Source of the DNA: Wallemia ichthyophaga EXF-994
Taxonomy: Eukaryota; Basidiomycota; Wallemiomycetes; Wallemiales; Wallemiaceae
Length of the DNA: 64,000 bases
NCBI RefSeq assembly: GCF_000400465.1
Contig: NW_008806275.1
Span: 1-64,000, forward strand
Direction: 5' to 3'
This document shows positions 57,701 to 64,000 of the stretch, piece by piece; within the stretch, counting starts at the first letter, position 1; the number at the start of each line of letters is the position of its first letter. A program made the position numbers and the translations under genes. Under the pieces are notes generated by a model, which worked only from the letters and a program-made list of their open reading frames with translations, did not search any database and was not told the origin of the DNA.

Positions 57701-59627
57701 AAGCGGGTTTGCGAAGAGTTTTGCAGAATTTGGTCGGCAATTCACAGAAGTTCACTAAACATGGTTACATCATGATCGTTCTCCGCGAAGCTCCTCATTC
57801 ACCAGGCGCCAAGAAGATACCGATCGAATTGAGTGTCATCGACACAGGTAAGGGTATGTCAAAGAGTTTCTTGGATAGCCAAGTGTTCCAGCCATTTAGT
57901 CAAGAGGATCCCTTACAAGCTGGTACGGGATTGGGATTGGCCATCGTCAGCTCGATCATCAAGTCACCCTCTGTCAATGGACAGGTCGACATCAGAAGTC
58001 GTGAAGACTTTGGTACGGAGATCAAGCTGACTATTCCGATTGAAATCATCGATGATGGTAGTGGGGAAGAAAAGACTACTGACCAAGCGAACATCGTCGA
58101 GAAATTGGGTTACAGTCCAAATTGGAAGTTGAAAGTATCCATGCACGATTTCGATACTTCATCAATTGGTGGACAAGCACTCTACAACGTTACGTCTAAT
58201 TACTTGCAGAATTGGCTTGGATTGGAGTGCGTTAATTCGACCACACAGAACAACTACCACGGCGATATTCTTGTGCTCAATGAGAGTCGGGATAAGTTGG
58301 TTTCTTTGATTGACAAGCGCGATGCACGCAAGCCGATCGTCTTAATCTCTTCGTCTAGAGCCGACAAGCAACTGTACGGCGCCAAAGTTGAATATGAAAG
58401 AATGGGTGGTATTGCTAGGATAATATACAAACCAGCAGGACCGACCAAATTTGACTCAGTGATGGTTACGCTGATTGACAGTCTAGCCCAGCGAACAGGA
58501 CAACAGCGCAGTGAAAAGAAGCAGGGCAGCAACGTCGATTACACGGGAAGAAACCTGCCTATGCCATCACCTGCTGAATCATCGGGCTCTAGCAGATCAG
58601 ACTACTTTGGTGACGGATCCGGAGATCACTCTAATGACAGTCCCAAGGGTGGTAATGATTCGTTTGAGAAATGGAAAGACAACGTACCGGAGTTCGTCAG
58701 CCCGTCCAGTCAACGCAAACCTTCGACTGATAGTATGATGTCTGTACAAAGAAGAAACTCTGACAAGTCGACAAACTCAAGCGCGACTCTGCCTACCAGA
58801 CCAGGCATGGCGCCTCGGAGTGTCACGTTTCACAATACAACGGGTAACGTCCACAATAATAGCAGTAACAATGTGAACCAACTCAATCAGAACAAATCGG
58901 TGTCAGGGAATTGGTCAGCGTTTGCTTCTAGCTCGAAGGATACGCAAAGCAGCTCACCATCAACGCCTGGTTCAACTATTAGTATTTCTGGCGCAGGTGC
59001 TATACTCAAGACGAGCACTGAGGATGAACCCGTCAAGACACACGGTGAGCCGTTTAGAGTGCTTTGTGTTGATGACAACGCTGTCAATCTTAATCTGTTG
59101 ACCAAGTTCCTCAAGAAGAAGGTGTGTTGTTTTATTACGGTTGCTTGCGCTAACACTTTGAAGGGATGTGAATATGTCGAAGCAACAGACGGAAAGCAGG
59201 CAGTGGATATTATGGAGGCCAATTCCCCTGGTTACTTCTCTGTGATTTTGATGGATGGTAGGTTTGCTGGTTCGATGGAAGTCAATCGCTTACAAAATGA
59301 TTATTAGTCTCGATGCCGGTGATGGATGGCCTCCAAGCCACGATTGAAATCCGCAAAATAGAACAGCAGAGGAGGAAAGAAATGCGCGAGAGCCGAGACA
59401 AATCATTGCAAAAATCATACCTCACCGCTAAAGAGGGCGAGGTAACACCACCTGCTAAAATATTCGCATTGACTGGTTTGGCCGCTAAAGAGGATCGTCG
59501 AAGGGCATTTGGAGCTGGTGTGGATGGATACTTGATCAAACCTGCATCATTCAAATCTTTGGAGCTTCTTCTATCTCGAATTGGTGTTAGCAAAAAGGTA
59601 CCGGCACCAACACCACCTACTACTTAA
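54762..59627 (+). CDS. GAF-containing hybrid histidine kinase
   Basis: Cytosolic two-component sensor, about 1,560 residues, four exons. The N-terminal 320 residues are Ser/Asn-rich, with a conserved-looking DYDWAMFISAYAAGRWDPFEIPRPP. A GAF domain follows (about residues 350-520; LKAHTGYEEMFE, FYAAAPIRTYNGYNIGALALID). HisKA carries the phospho-His in NFISNISHELRTPLHG; HATPase_c has the N box QNLVGNSQKFTKHG, G1 DTGKGMS and G2 GTGLGLAI. After a Ser/Asn-rich spacer the receiver has VLCVDDNAVN, the phospho-Asp in LMDVSMPVMDG and the Lys in LIKPAS. A 42-nt stop-free intron (59122-59163) and a second intron split the receiver. It presumably feeds Ypd1 and a response regulator; the signal is unknown. 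No membrane segment. Confidence 0.92.
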
Positions 59628-60000
59628 TACACAGCTTTCATGAAAAGGAGCAATCTCACATTCTCAATTCGCGTTAGGTGTCCTTATCCTACATTTTTCA
59701 TCCATCTCTATCTCTGTTTCACCTCCTTTTGGGCTACACTCTGAGGTCAAAAATCTCCCGATTTGCTTACGACAGTTTTGTCTGCTTTTCTTTTCTTTTC
59801 TTTTGTAATTTAACTCTTTACTATTACGATCAGCTTTATTTGCTTTTTCAGTGTTTGAGTGCGATTTAAGGTGGTAGTTTTTCGTTGCTGCTACTAGTTA
59901 ACTGAATTACTCTCTGCATCAAGATGTGCAATTTTTTCTTATCTATCCCAACGTCATCATCAGAGAGAGTCGGAGATAACACTCTCACCTAGGTCCATCG
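59628..60000. other. Intergenic region with pyrimidine tract
   Basis: 373 bp between the hybrid kinase stop and the hydroxyisourate hydrolase start, both on the plus strand. It has a TTTTC repeat around 59,787-59,810, typical of a fungal promoter pyrimidine tract, and otherwise nothing recognisable. Confidence 0.5.
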
Positions 60001-60552
60001 ATGAGCAGTGGGAAAAGTGAGAGCAGCCCAGTGACAGTGCATGGTAGGTGGAATTTGTCATCATAGTCTGCTCCTGCTTAAGTTTATGCAGTCTTGGATA
60101 CAGTTTCTGGTAAGCCGGCGCAGGGGATAACAGTTGAAATCAGCGACGCGTCCAAGAATACAATGGGCATTGAGTGAGCAGTGTGACATAGTTACCAGTT
60201 TTACTCACTAAAATTGTCCAGAAAAACAAATGAAAATGGTCGCTGCGATACCATCCTAGAAAAACTCATACAGAATAGACCAGCAAAAGGCGCGTATAAA
60301 GCCAGGTTCTATACAGAGGAGTACTGGTCAAAGAAATATACAATACCATTCCATCCGTTTGTCGATGTCAGTATGAGTTTTTACCTTGTGTCTAACTCAC
60401 GCTTATCATTGAAGGTTTGGTTCAGTATACTCAACACCAAGGAGCATTATCATGTGAGTCTAGCTTGCTTCTTAGCCGTGCATCCCTTCTGACGCCTTCA
60501 GATACCACTGCTCATCACTCCTGCCAGCTACACGACTTACAGGGGATCGTAG
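60001..60552 (+). CDS. 5-hydroxyisourate hydrolase (transthyretin-like)
   Basis: Enzyme of uric acid degradation after urate oxidase. Five exons give 119 residues. The N-terminal signature VHVLDTVSGKPAQGITVEI carries the active-site His, and NGRC lies in TNENGRCDTIL. Family blocks RFYTEEYWSKKYTIPFHPFVDVWF and EHYHIPLLITPASYTTYRGS are present, the last being the diagnostic C-terminal YRGS. No peroxisomal targeting signal follows the YRGS, and no presequence is seen, so it is probably cytosolic. Every coding exon is under 150 nt, so the gene is easily missed. Confidence 0.93.
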
Positions 60553-60632
60553 CGTGGCACTTGTGTAAGGTTTTTGTGATGATTCACGTTTATAATGAAT
60601 GAAGCGATGGTAATTACAATGCAAGTTTTGGG

Positions 60633-62059
60633 TTAGTCATTAAGATTGTAGTATATGTTTTTGTCTTGGTAAGGTGTCTGAGTTTGTGAAGAGCGCGATG
60701 ATGTGGCAGAGTTAGCAGAGCGTGCGGACATAGGTTGCTGCGCTCTTTTCTCGAGTTTCAGCGGTTTAGTTTGAGTTGGAGGCGTGTTGACTAGAGGTAT
60801 TTCCCATTCCCACACTTGAGCCAGCCAAACTGCCAAACGATCAGCAGGGAATTTCTGGCTCGTCTTTTTCACCCAGCTATCTTGGAGGAGTTGAGAAGGC
60901 GATGGACGCGTTGCTGGATCTCTATCTAGACATTTTCTCACAAATGCCTTGATGCCAGACGACCATTTGAGACCTATTTCTGGCTCATCTGATAGTTCCG
61001 GTGGTTTGGATAGCGTGATCATATTTATCAGCTCTATCGGGCCCAGAGGCTCTTCGTTGGCTTCTTGGTACGGATATCTGTTCATGGCTACCTCGAGCAG
61101 TGTGAGTCCTAGCGACCAAACATCAGAATTTACTCTGTATCCCTGTCCTTTTGCATCCATTCGTTCAGGCTGAGAAGTGAGCTGTGATTGAGACAAAAGG
61201 TGCAAGAACTCACAGCCATATAGAACTGAGTACCGGTAAATGTCTCTGCTATACTACCTTGGAGTTCTCCAGATACACCAAAGTCACATAGCTTGACTTG
61301 ACCATTCCGCGTGATGACAATGTTCGATGGCTTGATATCTCTGTGAATGATTCTCTTGCTGTGGAGATATTCGAGCCCTCGGAGGACCTATGTGGGGAGT
61401 GAGTAAAGTCATCACTAAGATACCCCACCCACGCTGAAAGCAATGTTCCCGAGTGGCTTCTCGCCAGTCCTTCCCTGTCTCTTACGTATATGTTTGTAGA
61501 TTCTGTCGAGACTGCCACCCTCTGCGTACTCCATGCATACGTCGATTTCCGTGTTTTCTGAAGTTAGATAAGCGCCGTAGTATTTGATAATAGTTGAATG
61601 CTGGCAGTGCTTTAAGAATGATAGCTCACGCAGTAGCTGTTTGTGGATGGCAGGATCCGGGGAAGTTGACATGGATTTCTTAGCCATCACCATATCTGTG
61701 AGCTTATGCTTGACTTTAACGACGGAGCCACCAGCGCCCTCACCAAGTTTATCGATGACAGCGAGATCACGCGGGTTCATGTCGTAATCGTCGCCCAGTG
61801 GTATTTCCAAATCCTGTGGTTTGGGTGGTCGAGGAGGTGGAGCGGGTGCTGCGTAGACTGTCTTGTCGTAGTCGAGATTTGAAGAAGATGGCTGTGATGG
61901 CTGCAATTCTTCATTTGATGGTATGGCTAGCGATAGAGATGGTTTTCGCGCGTCGTGCGTATCCAGCTGATAACTCATCCCAGGAGCGTTATCGAGCTTT
62001 GGTATTTCAAGCTTCGGCATTGGCTTCCTTGATGGCTTCTTCGGAGGTAAGAATGCCAT
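60633..62059 (-). CDS. MKK1: Cell-wall-integrity MAP kinase kinase (Mkk1/Mkk2/Pek1)
   Basis: Dual-specificity kinase acting between a Bck1-type MAPKKK and a Slt2/Mpk1 MAPK. The N-terminal 120 residues are Pro/Lys-rich with a likely MAPK docking segment ([18 protein letters not shown]). Kinase motifs: [19 protein letters not shown] (catalytic Lys), [19 protein letters not shown] and the activation loop [17 protein letters not shown] (Ser/Thr phospho-sites), then [20 protein letters not shown]. The C-terminal [21 protein letters not shown] resembles the Mkk tail. Introns join AFSV to [12 protein letters not shown] and the MAPER region. The start is the ATG giving MAFLPPKK; an upstream spliced 5' UTR is possible. 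Confidence 0.92.
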
Positions 62060-62327
62060 CTTTGTGATTTGTTGATTTCTTTTCGTGCTCGAGCTCTTGG
62101 CTGTCGATGGGTGAGGCGGGTGCACACACTCACCACGCACACCGGCCAAGATGGCCGCAGTGTGACTTTTAATCAGTCTCGTGAACCCAACATATATCTT
62201 CTAGAACACATTGCGCGTAAGATGTACACCACCGAGGGAATTACAAGTTAATTATAAATGCTGTTAGTAAATGTTACAAGAATGTTTTGATATTTGTTTG
62301 TTGTATTTGCTGCATTCGCAAGATATC

Positions 62328-62770
62328 TCAGTACCTCCTCGTGGACTGCGCGTGTGCATAGCTAACGCGTATTCTTCTACCGTCCTATGATTGAGATTAG
62401 AGTGCTCTCAGCTACTCACAAGGAAATACTCACCAACTCAACCTCATTCATACTCTCAAGCGCACTGAGCGCCTCCTTGTCGTTTGCGTATGTCACAAAG
62501 CCAAATCCTCTGGATCGGCCAGTAGATCTGTCTTTCATTACGACGTAGTCCTGTATTTGACCAAATGGACTGAATGCCTGGTCTTAGCGTAAGTACGGTG
62601 GGTACGGTGAGTACGCTAACGACGCTAACGACGATGACGTCTTATTTCACCCACTTGCACAAGCCCTTCATCGCCCGTGTTCCAGCTGAGATTTGCTGAT
62701 ATCCGCTGTCAGCCTACATGCTATTCTTCACGCTTTACTGACAAATGTAGATTTTTGAGTTTTCGGACAT
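62328..62770 (-). CDS. Small single-RRM RNA-binding protein
   Basis: Four short exons join to about 89 residues that are almost entirely one [26 protein letters not shown], then [36 protein letters not shown], then the segment [10 protein letters not shown] and [21 protein letters not shown]2 (IYISNL) and RNP1 (RGFGFVTY) are intact. It resembles small glycine-rich-type RNA-binding proteins but lacks the Gly-rich tail. The second intron holds a short GTACGGTG/CTAACGACG repeat. No exon is long enough to be found by ORF length alone, so start and ends rest on splice signals and RRM continuity. Confidence 0.78.
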
Positions 62771-62931
62771 CGTGGGGAAAGTCTAAGGAAGTCTAACGGA
62801 TGAAATTAAGTCATTATCATATACAATTGCTCTATTCTTATTCTATGGCTTGTCGATAGGTTGTTGAAGTTTTTGAGGTTGTTAACGTTGTTTGTTTGCT
62901 TGTTTTGTTTGTTGCTAATCAATTGCGCCGT

Positions 62932-64000
62932 CTATGCTTTGTCTATCCGATTGAGAAAATCTTTGACCAATTCATAAGTATAGAAAGATACTCCAATACT
63001 CGGCGCCACTGCATTTGTCAATTTATACACTCGAATCGTTTATCACTGTGACCCACCTAGATTTTATTAGCAGATGTAGGAAGATTTTCAGCTCATCTCA
63101 AACACACACCTTTCATCCAATTGGCAACTATACCTCTATATAAGCCCTTGACACTGTTTTTGAGAGTAATTAGGCATGCTTTATCGCAAAATACCCCACT
63201 CACCCCTCTGATTTGACAATATGTCTCACAGCATCGATCGATCCGTCGTATTTGAGTCCGAATATACCATTAACTTGCATCTTCCGTCTGAGGACGTCGC
63301 AGGGGTATCTGAAGAAGAAAGACGAGTGAGCATGTCTATGCGCAAGCTCACACCCTAACCCACGTGATTGTCTGAGATATCGTTCCAGAAACGGCGCCAA
63401 TAAGTAGCGTCATACAGCGATTACTTTCTACAGGCACATAAGGCTTGAGTGCTTCGTATATAGCGAATGAGCAGCCGACATAAGGAGCGATACCGGCACA
63501 TGACACCACTGAGCCACGATAGAGTGCTCTAATACCACCCTCTTCATAGTAGACCTTCTTTCCCATGCCCAAAATGCCTAATTGAGCATCACGGCGCGAT
63601 GATTCGAGACCGAGACTGGCAGTTGCGATCGATAGTCTCGAGCGGACGAGATCTAGTGGGTATGTAGCAGTAACTGATGCACAGCCTGCTATTGCACCTG
63701 CTGATAATCTCTCTAGATTACTCAGATGTGCGTCTTTCCTCCCGCCGCCGAGAAAGACCTTGACAACCTCGTATGTAGAGAATTGTATTCCTGAGTAGGG
63801 GAATATGCGCAGACAGTTGAGATAGTTGCCGCGGTAGAAGCCTTTGAAACCTTCTTCTGTGTACATCTTCAAAAGTGAGGGCCAGAATCGAGTGTACTCT
63901 GAATTCGACTGGACTTGTTGAAGTATCTTGAGCCTCTCCATTGGACTAACAGCTGTGCGGGAAGCTGCACCACTGATTCCACCTGCTAGCAACCACTCCA
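62932..64000 (-). CDS. Mitochondrial carrier protein (partial, runs off right edge)
   Basis: SLC25-family inner-membrane transporter missing its N-terminus beyond base 64,000. Three repeats are visible with their carrier motifs: SPMERLKILQQVQ, YPLDLVRSRLSIA and YPCDVLRRKMQV, plus EEGFKGFYRGNYLNCLRIFPYSGIQFSTYE, EGGIRALYRGSVVSCAGIAPYVGCSFAIYEALK and VKGLYRGIVANWMKVAPSIGVSFYTYELVK. The substrate is not certain; repeat sequences resemble the coenzyme A/ADP carrier group (SLC25A42/Leu5). Introns lie after QTIT, after SEG and after WMK. It ends FLNRIDKA. Confidence 0.9.

Overview
The window is nuclear DNA from a fungus, almost certainly a basidiomycete with a very compact genome. Genes are packed on both strands, with about one per 1.5-2 kb and intergenic gaps often under 150 bp. 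Most genes carry several spliceosomal introns of roughly 38-60 nt with GTRNGY donors, CTRAY-type branch sites and NAG acceptors. A STE3-type pheromone receptor, a short CaaX pheromone precursor and a TALE-like homeodomain mating-type gene point to Basidiomycota. The gene density and tiny introns would suit Wallemia (Wallemiomycetes), but that genus assignment is my inference. I saw no tRNA, rRNA, transposon or CRISPR array. Coordinates below are coding spans from start to stop codon, introns included, and exon junctions were worked out by hand from splice signals and reading frame.

Layout. 0-11.9 kb holds housekeeping genes: inorganic pyrophosphatase, an RRM protein with PPRDY repeats, a RasGEF, the proteasomal deubiquitinase UBP6, a BAP31-like ER protein, the proteasome lid subunit RPN9, the isoprenylcysteine methyltransferase STE14 and complex I subunit NDUFA6. 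12.0-13.7 kb is the pheromone/receptor part of a mating-type (MAT) region. It has a seven-helix STE3 receptor and, divergent from it, a 39-residue pheromone precursor ending in CIIT, followed by a decayed partial duplication of the 3' end of the neighbouring CAF1 gene. 13.9-32.2 kb carries CAF1, an unknown disordered protein, a mitochondrial two-HMG-box protein, SIT4 phosphatase, OPI3, DIM1, the AP-1 beta subunit, a large TFIIIC-like subunit with AT-hooks, the SUMO ligase NSE2 and mitochondrial ribosomal protein S12. 32.3-33.2 kb is a solitary homeodomain gene of the HD1 mating type class. Receptor, pheromone and homeodomain genes therefore lie within about 21 kb, as expected for a linked (bipolar-type) MAT locus.

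From about 33.3 to 47.6 kb the DNA becomes clearly GC-richer. This stretch holds a non-canonical poly(A)/uridylyl transferase with a long low-complexity tail, SFT2, an unknown protein, an IZH3-type PAQR receptor, ETF-alpha, a DUF2235 hydrolase, ELP6 and dolichol kinase. From 47.7 kb the composition returns to AT-rich, with CDC24, glycyl-tRNA synthetase, ILV6, a GAF-containing hybrid histidine kinase, 5-hydroxyisourate hydrolase, a cell-wall-integrity MAPKK, a small RRM protein and a mitochondrial carrier cut by the right edge.

Working together: the pheromone would be farnesylated and carboxyl-methylated (STE14 is 2.3 kb away), exported, and sensed by a STE3 receptor of another mating type. 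CDC24 is the Cdc42 exchange factor used downstream of such receptors in other fungi, and the homeodomain protein would act after cell fusion. The remaining genes are general cell biology with no operon logic.
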